64,000 nucleotides of DNA, from NCBI GenBank assembly GCA_002291845.1, contig DBAU01000034.1, positions 9,050 to 73,049 on the forward strand. Direction: 5' to 3'. The notes under the pieces are model-generated. The model searched no databases. It was not told where the DNA came from and saw only the letters and a list, made by a program, of their open reading frames with translations. The position numbers and the translations under genes were made by a program. The stretch comes from Alphaproteobacteria bacterium UBA1002 (lineage in GTDB: Bacteria; Pseudomonadota; Alphaproteobacteria; Rickettsiales; UBA998). The first letter of the stretch is position 1; each line of letters opens with the position of its first letter. Of the stretch, positions 27,359 to 35,702 are shown piece by piece.

Positions 27359-28714
27359 ATGACTACGAACAACAATAATAACAATGTAGTTGCAAATAAT
27401 CGTGCCGTTGTTGCGGGAACCGACCGTGATGATGTGCTGGTCGTACGCGGAGCGCTTCCAACCATTCTGCGGGGAAATGGTGGCAATGACCGCTTATCAA
27501 TTGATTCGAATCAGGGTGGTCGTCATATTTTAGATGGGGGTGCCGGCAATGACATTCTGCTCGCGCTGCAAGGTGTGGGGCATCGGTTGTTGGGTGGCGA
27601 GGGAAATGATCTATTTCATTTGAATGGCCGGCGACACACCGCCCTGGGCGATGCAGGGAATGATCGCTTTTTTGTCTCCGGGGCCGGACACACCGTCGAT
27701 GGCGGCGCAGGCAATGACTCGGTAACTGTCAATGGTTTAAATCACTCAATTCAAACCGGTGACGGTAACGACCATGTGGAGGCTAACGGCAGATTGGTAG
27801 ATAGCCTGGTTTGGTTGGGTAATGGAAACGACCGTGTCAACATCGGTGGTTCGATCGCAAACTCTATGATTGCCACCGAATTTGGTAACGATAGCATCTC
27901 CATTCGTTCGGCGACAAATTCGCAGATCTTGGCGGGCAGTGGTAACGATGAGCTTAACGTAAGTACGTCTTTTGGATCAAATATAAGTGGGGGTGAGGGA
28001 CATGACGTAATTAACGTTGCCGAGGCCTCTTACTCCACGATTGTGGGAGATGACGGGAATGACCGTATCACGGTGAGATCATTAGGGTCTGAATCGTTTC
28101 CGGAAGATCCGCTTTCAAGAAGTAAGGTTGATGGTGGAAAAGGGGATGATCTGATTAATGTCCGTTTGGCTGACGATTTTGATGCTGGCATTTTAGAGGT
28201 TCAGGGCGGCAGCGGAAGTGATCAGATTTATGTCCATGCTGGGGCTGCAGATGGTGGTCTTGTCTTCGTTTATGGTGGTGAAGGGAACGACAGGATCTTC
28301 GTGGATTCAGGTCTGCCGGATGATACTGTGGCCTCAGGCCCTGGCTGGTTTCCAAACCATCGGTTTGTTATCGATGGCGGAGCTGGCGATGATTATATCT
28401 CCGGTGGGGGTGGTTCAGAGCTTTACCTGGTACAAGGGAATGACCGCATTTGGTCGGGCGCGGGAAACGATAGCTTCGTGTTTTTTGATCTCGATAGTTC
28501 ACGTTTTTCTAGATCGCTCGTGAAGATTGAGGACTTCAGTGTTGAGAATGATCGCATAGATATCTCACTGCTTGGGGATCTTCAGCGCGCCGAAGTGATT
28601 CATGCGGGGGAGGACTCTGCGCTCCTGTTCCAGACCCAAAATCATACACTGACAATTTATCTAAATGATACGCAGGTTGATAATATTCAAGATCTGAATA
28701 TTTACTACGGCTAA
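27359..28714 (+). CDS. RTX-type calcium-binding repeat protein
   Basis: A 451-residue protein without a Sec signal. After an Asn-rich N-terminus (MTTNNNNNNVVANN) come some 16 glycine/aspartate repeats spaced about 18 residues, such as GGAGNDILLA, GGEGNDLFHL, GGAGNDSVTV, GDDGNDRITV and GGEGNDRIFV, forming a predicted calcium-stabilised beta-roll. Several half-turns carry a regularly placed His (GHRLL, RHTAL, GHTVD, NHSIQ). The C-terminal 70 residues (IEDFSVENDRIDISLLGDL and on) look like the uncleaved type I secretion signal. No catalytic domain and no type I exporter genes are nearby. The gene is visibly richer in A and T than its neighbours, which fits recent acquisition. Confidence 0.88.
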   Translation: MTTNNNNNNVVANNRAVVAGTDRDDVLVVRGALPTILRGNGGNDRLSIDSNQGGRHILDGGAGNDILLALQGVGHRLLGGEGNDLFHLNGRRHTALGDAGNDRFFVSGAGHTVDGGAGNDSVTVNGLNHSIQTGDGNDHVEANGRLVDSLVWLGNGNDRVNIGGSIANSMIATEFGNDSISIRSATNSQILAGSGNDELNVSTSFGSNISGGEGHDVINVAEASYSTIVGDDGNDRITVRSLGSESFPEDPLSRSKVDGGKGDDLINVRLADDFDAGILEVQGGSGSDQIYVHAGAADGGLVFVYGGEGNDRIFVDSGLPDDTVASGPGWFPNHRFVIDGGAGDDYISGGGGSELYLVQGNDRIWSGAGNDSFVFFDLDSSRFSRSLVKIEDFSVENDRIDISLLGDLQRAEVIHAGEDSALLFQTQNHTLTIYLNDTQVDNIQDLNIYYG

Positions 28715-28730
28715 TAAATCTCGCTAAGAT

Positions 28731-28762
28731 AAAGCCCACACGAGGTACCTCGTGTGGGCTTT
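28731..28762. terminator. Perfect 32-base palindromic terminator
   Basis: Bases 28731-28746 and 28747-28762 are exact complements (AAAGCCCACACGAGGT and its reverse complement), a 14-bp or longer stem with A on the left and T on the right. It lies between the RTX stop and holC and could work in both directions. Confidence 0.9.
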
Positions 28763-28787
28763 ATGCCTTTAAGTAACCACGACAAGG

Positions 28788-29246
28788 ATGAAAACGTTGA
28801 CCGCTGTACGCTTTTATCACCTGCTTTCCCTGCCGCTGGAGAAGGCGCTGCCCAAGCTGATGGAAGCGGCGTATGCCAACGGCGTGAAAACGCTCATTCA
28901 TGGGCGGGAGGATCAGGTGGAAGCGCTGGATCGCGCCATCTGGACGTTCCATCCGGGAAAGTTCATCCCGCATGGCACGGAGCGTGATCCCTACCCGGAT
29001 GAGCAGCCGATTCTGCTCTCCACCGGCTTTCATCCGCTCAATGACGCCACGCTGCTGGTGATGGTGGATGGAACCCTTTATGAGGCCCCGCATCCCTTTG
29101 CGCGGGTATTTGATGTGTTTGATGGCACGGATGATGAGGCGGTCGCCGCCGCCCGCCAGCGTTGGGCCGCCTACAAAGCCAAAGGCTGGACGCTCGAATA
29201 TTTCCGCCAGCAGGAAGACGGGAGCTGGGTGCAGCAGGCCTCGTGA
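28788..29246 (+). CDS. holC: DNA polymerase III chi subunit
   Basis: A 152-residue HolC. Family pattern RFYHLLSLPLEKALPKLMEA, RDPYPDEQPILLSTG and RVFDVFDGTDDEAVAAAR. Chi links the clamp loader (through psi or directly through tau) to single-strand binding protein. Only AAGG directly against the ATG is seen as a ribosome binding site. It precedes ribD by 46 bases. Confidence 0.93.
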   Translation: MKTLTAVRFYHLLSLPLEKALPKLMEAAYANGVKTLIHGREDQVEALDRAIWTFHPGKFIPHGTERDPYPDEQPILLSTGFHPLNDATLLVMVDGTLYEAPHPFARVFDVFDGTDDEAVAAARQRWAAYKAKGWTLEYFRQQEDGSWVQQAS

Positions 29247-29292
29247 CCGCCTGAGAGTCTTCTTTACTGACCGGGCCCCGGGCACTAACACT

Positions 29293-30372
29293 ATGCCCAT
29301 GAATGACGAATCTTACATGCGCATGGCGCTCTCATTGGCGCGGCGGGGGCTGGGCACGACGGCGCCCAATCCCAGCGTCGGCTGTGTGCTGGTGCAGGCG
29401 GGCCAGATCGTCGGGCGGGGCTGGACGCAAGCCGGTGGCCGCCCGCATGCTGAAGCGATGGCGCTGGCGCAGGCCGGTGTGTGCGCGCAAGGCGCCACCG
29501 CATATGTGACGCTGGAGCCCTGTGCCCATCACGGGGTGACGCCGCCCTGCGCGGAGGCGCTGGTCGCCGCTGGCATCCGCCGCTGCGTGATTGCCTGCAG
29601 CGATCCTGATTCGCGGGTGGCGGGCAAGGGCATCATGGCGCTGGCCGCCGCAGGCGTGGAAACGGTGACGCGCGTGTGCGAAAGCGAGGCCCGTGCGCTA
29701 AATGAAGGCTTTTTCTCGCGCCTGGAGCAGGCCCGCCCATGGGTCACGCTGAAGCTCGCCACCTCGCTGGAGGGCGGCATCGCCACGGCGCAGGGTGAAT
29801 CGCAATGGATCACCGGGGAGGCGGCGCGCCGCCACGCCCAGATGCTACGCGCCCAGCATGACGCCATCCTCACCGGCATCGGCACCGTGCTGGCGGACGA
29901 TCCGCAGCTCACCTGCCGGTTGCCGGGGCTAGAGGCGCGCTCGCCGGTGCGTGTTGTGCTCGACCGCCGCTTGCGTCTGCCTCTGGCGTCGCAGTTGGTG
30001 GCACGTGCGCGGGAGGTGCCGCTATGGATCTTTACCGAAGCGCCCGAGGCCGCCGCTGCCCCGCTGCAGGCCGCGGGAGCGGAGGTGGTTCAGATGAAGA
30101 CAGTCACCCCGGCCGCCGTGGCCCATGTACTGGCTGAGCGGGGCATCACCCGGTTGTTGGTCGAGGCGGGGACGCAGGTGGCCACCGCATTTTATCAGTC
30201 CGGGCTGGTGGATGCGTGCTATTGGTACCGCGCCCCGGTGCTGCTCGGGGCCGGGGCGGTCATGGCGCTGCAGCCTTCCGGGTCGGCTCCCCTGGCGGAG
30301 TTGCCACGCTGGCGGCTGCTGCGCAGTGAAACCCTCGGCGCAGACCGGCTGGAAATCTACGCCCGTCCGTAA
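29293..30372 (+). CDS. ribD: Bifunctional riboflavin deaminase/reductase RibD
   Basis: A 359-residue enzyme. The N-terminal deaminase has the zinc motifs RPHAEAMAL and TLEPCAHHGVTPPCAEAL; the C-terminal reductase (from about residue 150) has TLKLATSLEGGIATAQGESQ and a nucleotide fold. It performs the two steps after GTP cyclohydrolase II. Start taken at ATG 29293; a second ATG lies two codons later. Confidence 0.95.
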   Translation: MPMNDESYMRMALSLARRGLGTTAPNPSVGCVLVQAGQIVGRGWTQAGGRPHAEAMALAQAGVCAQGATAYVTLEPCAHHGVTPPCAEALVAAGIRRCVIACSDPDSRVAGKGIMALAAAGVETVTRVCESEARALNEGFFSRLEQARPWVTLKLATSLEGGIATAQGESQWITGEAARRHAQMLRAQHDAILTGIGTVLADDPQLTCRLPGLEARSPVRVVLDRRLRLPLASQLVARAREVPLWIFTEAPEAAAAPLQAAGAEVVQMKTVTPAAVAHVLAERGITRLLVEAGTQVATAFYQSGLVDACYWYRAPVLLGAGAVMALQPSGSAPLAELPRWRLLRSETLGADRLEIYARP

Positions 30373-30386
30373 ACTGCCCTGCTCAG

Positions 30387-30800
30387 TTAAGCAGCTATGG
30401 CGTTCTCTGTCTCTCTGCCTCTCGCGTCGGAAATCAGGTTGCAGACTGCCTGTAGTTTCTCCACATCAGCGAGGAGTTGCGAGTCGTCTCTCATGCTGTT
30501 CAGCCACGCTTTAGCCGGATTACCTGAGGTTACATGCTCCAGCCGCCCCATCAGGCCATCCAGCGCCTGCACGTAATCTCTGCGCTGCCCGGTTCGGAGG
30601 TCCTGCTGCGTCATGATCCAGCGTTTAACAGCCTCCAGCGCATGCTGCCAGTCGTCGGTCGTCTGAAGTGTAGTAGACACGCCATTCTCAATGTCTTTCA
30701 GAGAATTATGAATATCCATGACAGCGACCCGAGCGGCCGAGACTCTTAGCCGTTTAGCTAGGGAAGTGTAGGGTTCGCAGTTTTTTTCGTGCGCGTTCAT
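30387..30800 (-). CDS. Hypothetical protein inside the riboflavin cluster
   Basis: A 137-residue, hydrophilic, probably all-helical protein (start MNAHEKNCEPYTSLAKRLRV). No signal peptide, membrane segment or known motif is seen. It lies antisense between ribD and ribE, its stop 14 bases from the ribD stop, and its base composition is less GC-rich than the flanking genes. A weak CGAG ribosome site precedes the ATG. Probably real because the frame is free of stops and codon use looks coding, but no family is recognised. Confidence 0.6.
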   Translation of the reverse strand: MNAHEKNCEPYTSLAKRLRVSAARVAVMDIHNSLKDIENGVSTTLQTTDDWQHALEAVKRWIMTQQDLRTGQRRDYVQALDGLMGRLEHVTSGNPAKAWLNSMRDDSQLLADVEKLQAVCNLISDARGRETENAIAA

Positions 30801-30869
30801 GGTATTCTCGTTAATAAAAGTTAATGCGGGCCCTCTTAGCGCGTTGCTGTTAAGAAATTATGACAATCG

Positions 30870-30897
30870 TTGCGATTTTCCGCAGTCTTGCTATAGA
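30870..30897 (+). promoter_or_regulatory. Candidate leaderless ribE promoter
   Basis: TTGCGA (30870-30875) and TATAGA (30892-30897) are 16 bases apart; the -10 ends 6 bases before the ribE ATG, and no ribosome binding site is visible. No FMN riboswitch (RFN element) motif was found in the 103-base gap. Confidence 0.5.
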
Positions 30898-30903
30898 GCA
30901 GCC

Positions 30904-31509
30904 ATGTTTACCGGCATTGTCACTGATCTCGGCACGCTGCTGCATCTCGAAGGCGGCGCGGAAAACCTGCGCCTGAGCATCGGCACATCCTATGATGAGC
31001 GCTCCATCGCGCTGGGCGCGTCCATCGCCTGCAACGGCATCTGCCTGACCGTGGTGGAAAAAGGCCAGTATGAGCATGGCACGTATTTTCAGGTGGATGC
31101 CTCGCCGCATACGCAGGCGGTGACCACCCTGGGACGCTGGCAGGTAGGGCAGCCCCTGAATCTGGAGCGTGCGCTGAAAATGGGCGATGAGCTGGGCGGC
31201 CATCTGGTGACCGGCCATGTGGACGGGCTGGCCAGCGTGATGTCGGTGAAGCAGGCGGGCGACTCGGTGGCTTATGTGTTGGAAGCCCCGGCGGCGCTCT
31301 CCCCGTTTATTGCGCCCAAGGGGTCGGTAACGCTGGATGGTGTCTCGCTCACCGTGACGGATGTGAAGGGCACCTTCTTCGGCATCACCATCATCCCGCA
31401 TACGCTGAGCGTCACCACCTGGCAGTCCGTGCGCGAGGGGGATGTGATGAACCTCGAGATTGACCTCATCGCACGCTATGTGAAGCGCATGCTGGACGCA
31501 CGGAGCTGA
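30904..31509 (+). CDS. ribE: Riboflavin synthase alpha chain
   Basis: A 201-residue enzyme made of two lumazine-binding repeats: first MFTGIVTDLGTLLHLEGG with GASIACNGICLTV, second LGGHLVTGHVDGLASVMSV with GSVTLDGVSLTV. It converts two dimethylribityllumazine molecules to riboflavin plus the pyrimidine donor. Heads ribE-ribBA-ribH-nusB; one base separates its stop from ribBA's start region. Confidence 0.96.
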   Translation: MFTGIVTDLGTLLHLEGGAENLRLSIGTSYDERSIALGASIACNGICLTVVEKGQYEHGTYFQVDASPHTQAVTTLGRWQVGQPLNLERALKMGDELGGHLVTGHVDGLASVMSVKQAGDSVAYVLEAPAALSPFIAPKGSVTLDGVSLTVTDVKGTFFGITIIPHTLSVTTWQSVREGDVMNLEIDLIARYVKRMLDARS

Positions 31510-31510
31510 T

Positions 31511-32620
31511 ATGAGCCGTCATCCTGAACTGGCCACCATCCCCGAGATCATCGAAGACGCCCGCGCCGGACGGATGTTTATTCTGGTCGATGACGAAGAC
31601 CGCGAGAACGAGGGCGACCTGGTGATTCCGGCGGAGAAGGCCGATGCGGACGCGATCAATTTTATGGCCAAGCATGGGCGCGGGCTAATCTGTCTTTCCA
31701 TGACGGAGACGCGGGTGCGCCAGCTGAATCTGCCGCTGATGAGCCGCCATAATGCCTCACGCCACCAGACGGCGTTCACCGTTTCCATCGAGGCGCGCGA
31801 GGGCGTCACCACCGGCATTTCCGCCGCTGACCGGGCGCAGACTATCCGTGTGGCCATCGATCCTGCCAAAGGCGCGGCCGATATCGCCTCACCCGGCCAT
31901 GTGTTCCCGTTGGTGGCGCGCGATGGCGGCGTGCTGGTGCGCGCCGGGCATACCGAAGCGGCGGTGGATATCGCCACGCTGGCCGGGCTGAACCCGGCGG
32001 GGGTGATTTGTGAAATCATGAATGACGATGGCAGCATGGCCCGCCTGCCGGACTTGCTGATTTTCGCCAAGCAGCACGGGCTGAAGATTGCCACCATCGC
32101 GGACCTCATCGCCTATCGTCGCCGTTCGGAAAAACTGGTCGAGCAAGTGCTGGCCATGCCGTTTGCCAGCAAGGAAGGCGGTGAATTTACGCTGATGCTC
32201 TACCGCGATGTCCTCTCCGGGGCGGAGCATGTGGTGCTGCAAAAAGGCCGCCTTGATGGAGACGCACCCTGCCTTGTGCGCATGCATTCCAGTGATTTCC
32301 TGACTGACATTCTGCAGGATGCCAGCAATCCCAAAGCAGGGGATTTGTTCCGCGCCATGCGGATGCTCGAGCGTGCCGGCAATGGGCTGGTGGTGATTCT
32401 GCGTAACCCGATGCCGGGGGCGCTTTCCAGCCAGCTCCTTGCCCGTCAGCGCGGGGAAGCAGCCACGATGGACCTGCGGGCATATGGCATCGGCGCCCAG
32501 ATTCTGCTCGATCTCGGCGTGCGCGATATGGTACTCATCACCTCCAGCCCGCGTCCGGTGGTGGGGCTGGAAGGCTACGGCCTGAATATTGTTGGCCACC
32601 GCACCTTTGAAGATTCCTGA
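31511..32620 (+). CDS. ribB: Dihydroxybutanone-phosphate synthase with degenerate GTP cyclohydrolase II domain
   Basis: A 369-residue RibBA-type protein. The first ~205 residues are an intact DHBP synthase: [60 protein letters not shown]. The second half aligns with GTP cyclohydrolase II, but the zinc-binding Cys residues (usual HSECLTGDVFGSLRCDCG) are replaced by [15 protein letters not shown], and the RQEGRGIGL loop is [11 protein letters not shown]. It should therefore not hydrolyse GTP, so a separate RibA is needed elsewhere. Such inactive halves occur in other alphaproteobacterial RibBA proteins. TGATG overlap with ribH. Confidence 0.93.
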   Translation: MSRHPELATIPEIIEDARAGRMFILVDDEDRENEGDLVIPAEKADADAINFMAKHGRGLICLSMTETRVRQLNLPLMSRHNASRHQTAFTVSIEAREGVTTGISAADRAQTIRVAIDPAKGAADIASPGHVFPLVARDGGVLVRAGHTEAAVDIATLAGLNPAGVICEIMNDDGSMARLPDLLIFAKQHGLKIATIADLIAYRRRSEKLVEQVLAMPFASKEGGEFTLMLYRDVLSGAEHVVLQKGRLDGDAPCLVRMHSSDFLTDILQDASNPKAGDLFRAMRMLERAGNGLVVILRNPMPGALSSQLLARQRGEAATMDLRAYGIGAQILLDLGVRDMVLITSSPRPVVGLEGYGLNIVGHRTFEDS

Positions 32621-33057
32621 TGACCCGTCTTTTGTTTGTTGTCGCGCCGTTCTACCGTGACTATGCAGATGCGCTGATCGCCGGTGCCTCTGCCGTATGC
32701 GAGCGGCAAGGCGTTGCGTTCGATATCGTCGAGGTGCCCGGTGCGCTGGAGATTCCGGGCGCCATCCGGCTCGCCATGGAGAGCGCGGCCTATGACGGGT
32801 ATGTGGCGCTTGGCTGCGTCATTCGCGGGGAAACTTACCATTTCGAGGTGGTCTCTAATGAAAGCGCGCGCGGGCTGATGACGCTTACCACTGAGTTCGG
32901 GCTGGCCATCGGCAACGGCATCCTCACCTGCGAGAATGACGAGCAGGCCTGGGTGCGCGCGGATCCCCAGCAGAAAAATAAAGGCGGCGAGGCGGCGGAA
33001 GCCTGCCTGCGCATGGTGGCGCTCTTCCGCCGTTTCACGCAGGAGGATGCGGCATGA
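32620..33057 (+). CDS. ribH: 6,7-dimethyl-8-ribityllumazine synthase
   Basis: A 145-residue lumazine synthase: [16 protein letters not shown], the substrate loops [16 protein letters not shown] and [17 protein letters not shown], and [11 protein letters not shown]. It condenses dihydroxybutanone phosphate from RibB with the RibD product. Overlaps nusB by ATGA. Confidence 0.96.
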   Translation: MTRLLFVVAPFYRDYADALIAGASAVCERQGVAFDIVEVPGALEIPGAIRLAMESAAYDGYVALGCVIRGETYHFEVVSNESARGLMTLTTEFGLAIGNGILTCENDEQAWVRADPQQKNKGGEAAEACLRMVALFRRFTQEDAA

Positions 33058-33524
33058 CAGCGCTCAATCCTTCGCTGCGCAAAAAAAGTGCCGCGCGCAT
33101 GGCGGCGGTGCAGTGCCTGTATCAGCATGTGTATGCGCCGGAGTTGTCGCCCGATCAGCTGATTGTGGCCCGCATGGGCATCGAGGGCGAGGAAGAGGGC
33201 CTGCTCGAGGAGCTGGAGCCGCTTGATATCGCGCCGGATGGCAAGTTGTTACGCGGCATCGTCAGCGGTGCGGTAGGCCAGCAGGTAGAGCTGGACCGCC
33301 GGCTGGAGGAGGTGCTCGGCACGCGCTGGAGCGGTCACCGCATGCCGGAGCTGATGCGCGCGCTGTTCCGCTGCGCCGCGTATGAATTCCTTTATCACCC
33401 GGAGCTGAAGCCCGGCATCATCCTCGATCAGTATGTGACCCTGGCCACCAGCTTCTTCGATGATAGCGAAGTCGGCTTCGTCAATGGGGCGCTGCAGGAA
33501 GTTGCGAAAAGCCTGCGTTCCTAA
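33054..33524 (+). CDS. nusB: Transcription antitermination factor NusB
   Basis: A 156-residue helical protein: [20 protein letters not shown] at the start and [20 protein letters not shown] near the end are typical. With NusE (S10) it binds boxA RNA in rRNA leaders. Position after ribH is the usual alphaproteobacterial one. Confidence 0.96.
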   Translation: MTALNPSLRKKSAARMAAVQCLYQHVYAPELSPDQLIVARMGIEGEEEGLLEELEPLDIAPDGKLLRGIVSGAVGQQVELDRRLEEVLGTRWSGHRMPELMRALFRCAAYEFLYHPELKPGIILDQYVTLATSFFDDSEVGFVNGALQEVAKSLRS

Positions 33525-33535
33525 AGAATGTTGCT

Positions 33536-33569
33536 CGTCATTGCGAGCGCAAGCGAAGCGGGCAATGGG
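33536..33569 (+). repeat. REP-like intergenic element, copy C
   Basis: It begins CGTCATTGCGAGCGCAAGCG and continues AAGCGGGCAATGGG, pairing ATTGC with GCAAT at its ends. It lies just after nusB and before the thiL promoter, and may act as a processing or termination hairpin there. Confidence 0.65.
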
Positions 33570-33609
33570 TTGTTGTGGTCGAAGAGGCTTGTCCTTCCTT
33601 CGCACCCGC

Positions 33610-33639
33610 TTGCGTGCAGAGGCGGGGGACGTGTAGGGT
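33610..33639 (+). promoter_or_regulatory. Candidate leaderless thiL promoter
   Basis: TTGCGT (33610-33615) and TAGGGT (33634-33639) are 18 bases apart, the -10 ending 6 bases before the thiL ATG at 33646. Confidence 0.35.
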
Positions 33640-33645
33640 GGGGCG

Positions 33646-34569
33646 ATGGAAGAATTTTCCCTGATCGATCACTTCCTGCGCCCGCTGGCGCTGGCACCTG
33701 AGGCGCTGGGCCTGCGTGACGATGCCGCCCTGCTGGCATCGCGCCCTGGCCATCGGCTGGTGGTCAGCGCCGATATGCTGCAGGCGGGAGTGCATTTTTT
33801 TGCCGATGATCCTCCCGATGCCATCGCGCAGAAAGCGCTGCGGGTCAACCTCTCCGACCTCGCGGCGATGGGCGCGGAGCCCTATGGCTATTTCCTCTGC
33901 CTCGGCCTGCCGGAAGGGATGGACGAAACGTGGCTGCGCGCCTTTTGCGATGGCCTGAGCGCCGATCAGGCGACCTACGGCATCACGCTGCTTGGTGGGG
34001 ATACTACGCGCACGCACGGGCCGTTATCGCTGAGCCTGACCGTGATGGGCTGGGTGCCGGAAGGGCAGGCGCTGCATCGCATGGGCGCACGCCCGGGCGA
34101 CCAGCTATGCGTCAGTGGCACGCTGGGTGATGCTGCACTGGGCCTGATTGAGCGTCCCTCGGCGGCCCATGCGCGCTATCTGCGCCCGCTGCCCCGGCTC
34201 AGCCTCGGCACGGCCCTGCGAGGCGTGGCCACGGCGGCGATGGATATCTCGGATGGGCTGGTGCAAGATGCCGGCCATCTGGCGTCTGCCAGCGGGGTGG
34301 GCTTGCGCATGGAGGCCGCGCGGGTGCCTTTGTCCATGGCGGTGCGCGATGCCATTGCAGAGGGGCGTTTTACGCTGGCACAGGTCCTCACCGGTGGGGA
34401 TGATTATGAGCTGCTTTTTACCTTACCGCCCGACATCGCGCTTCCGCCGGAGACAACCTGCATTGGCGAGGTGACAACATCCCCCGGCCTGCAGGTGGTA
34501 GATGCGTCAGGCCACCCCATGCATTTTGCGCGGCCCGGCTATCGTCACCGCTGGGAGGCATCGTCGTAA
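33646..34569 (+). CDS. thiL: Thiamine-monophosphate kinase
   Basis: A 307-residue ATP-dependent kinase making thiamine diphosphate. Motifs: LRDDAALLASRPGHRLVVSA (metal site), ALRVNLSDLAAMGAEPYGY, LLGGDTTRT, and AAMDISDGLVQDAGHLA. Full length. It ends the riboflavin/nusB block and is convergent with the minus-strand gene at 34580. Confidence 0.95.
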   Translation: MEEFSLIDHFLRPLALAPEALGLRDDAALLASRPGHRLVVSADMLQAGVHFFADDPPDAIAQKALRVNLSDLAAMGAEPYGYFLCLGLPEGMDETWLRAFCDGLSADQATYGITLLGGDTTRTHGPLSLSLTVMGWVPEGQALHRMGARPGDQLCVSGTLGDAALGLIERPSAAHARYLRPLPRLSLGTALRGVATAAMDISDGLVQDAGHLASASGVGLRMEAARVPLSMAVRDAIAEGRFTLAQVLTGGDDYELLFTLPPDIALPPETTCIGEVTTSPGLQVVDASGHPMHFARPGYRHRWEASS

Positions 34570-34579
34570 GGCGAGTACG

Positions 34580-35173
34580 TTACGTGACGTCGAATTTGCG
34601 AAACAAAGCATCGATCGACTGGCCCTGCCCGCTACGCAGGCGGGTATATTCAAAAAAGAAGCTGCGTGCTTCCGGCAGCACGTCGTAGGTTTCCGCCCAG
34701 CGACGGAACTCAGATAAGCGTGCCGGGATGAGCGCATGAAACTGCATCATGCGTTTCTCGGCGGCCTCGACGGCTAGCGCAGCCGCTGGGCCTTGCGACA
34801 ATGCATGGCGGCGCAGCGCCGGTAAGCCTTTTTCGATTTGCGATAGTGCGTCCATTTCATCCAGCAGGCATTCGCAGAATTGCTGCATGATATCCACGAA
34901 GAAGCTCTGGCCGCGGGTGGAGCGCACCGCCACGCCGGATTCGTCATTGCCGCTGACATCGATGTAGCTGACGCGCTCGCCGAGCTTGCGGCTTGCGGAT
35001 TCCCAACGCCGCGCATCCAGTACGGCATAGTCCTCGCCTAATGTTTCCGGAGTGAATCCCAGCGCTTCAAGGGCATTCCAGAAGGATTCATCCGCCGACG
35101 CCAGCGGATCCGAAAAGCCCGATGGGCGATTGGATGGTGTTGCAAAGGCAGATACGGATAGAAACGACAGCAT
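34580..35173 (-). CDS. Hypothetical exported protein
   Basis: From ATG 35173 (preceded by GGGAGGG four bases upstream) the product has 197 residues. The first dozen (MLSFLSVSAFA) look like a short signal peptide or weak anchor. The rest is mainly helical with a small Cys motif (QQFCECLLDEMDAL). An upstream in-frame ATG twelve codons earlier lacks a ribosome site. No family recognised. Downstream of nrdR on the same strand, so possibly in the glyA-nrdR transcript. Confidence 0.65.
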   Translation of the reverse strand: MLSFLSVSAFATPSNRPSGFSDPLASADESFWNALEALGFTPETLGEDYAVLDARRWESASRKLGERVSYIDVSGNDESGVAVRSTRGQSFFVDIMQQFCECLLDEMDALSQIEKGLPALRRHALSQGPAAALAVEAAEKRMMQFHALIPARLSEFRRWAETYDVLPEARSFFFEYTRLRSGQGQSIDALFRKFDVT

Positions 35174-35237
35174 AAAGCCCTCCCACAAATGGCTGAGAGA
35201 AACCTGCAAGCGTCATGCCAGCTGTGAGGAAGTATCG

Positions 35238-35693
35238 CTAAATGGCCGAATTGATCTGCTCGACGAACTGCTCGAAATCCTTGGCTTCGCGGAAATCGCG
35301 GTAGACCGAGGCGTAGCGGATGTAGGCTACCGGATCGAGGCGCTTGAGTGCTTCCATGACACGCTCACCGATTTTGGTGACTTCCACTTCCGTATCGCCC
35401 GTAGTTTCCAGCGCTTTGACGATGGCATTGATTTCCTGCTCCACCAGATCGGGATCTACTGGGCGTTTACGCAGGGCAATGGCCATGGAGCGTTCGATTT
35501 TATCGCGATCGAAGAGGCGGCGTTCCCCGTTGCGCTTGACCACCGTCAGCTCGCGCAGCTGAATCCGCTCAAACGTGGTGAAGCGAGACTCGCACTCAGG
35601 GCAGTGCCGCCGTCGCCGGATCGTCGCGCCGTCCTCGCTGGGCCTGGAGTCTTTGACTTGCGTATCAGGATGACCACAGAACGGACAGCGCAT
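35238..35693 (-). CDS. nrdR: Transcriptional repressor NrdR
   Basis: A 151-residue regulator of ribonucleotide reductase genes. The N-terminal zinc ribbon [18 protein letters not shown] ... [13 protein letters not shown] is followed by the ATP-cone ([20 protein letters not shown]). It binds NrdR boxes when loaded with dATP/ATP. Nine bases after glyA, the usual pairing; no nrd genes are in the window. Confidence 0.97.
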   Translation of the reverse strand: MRCPFCGHPDTQVKDSRPSEDGATIRRRRHCPECESRFTTFERIQLRELTVVKRNGERRLFDRDKIERSMAIALRKRPVDPDLVEQEINAIVKALETTGDTEVEVTKIGERVMEALKRLDPVAYIRYASVYRDFREAKDFEQFVEQINSAI

Positions 35694-35702
35694 AGCACCT
35701 CA

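Noticed and set aside
30801..30903. FMN riboswitch before ribE
   Set aside because: The gap is too short and lacks the conserved RFN blocks; a plain promoter explains it.
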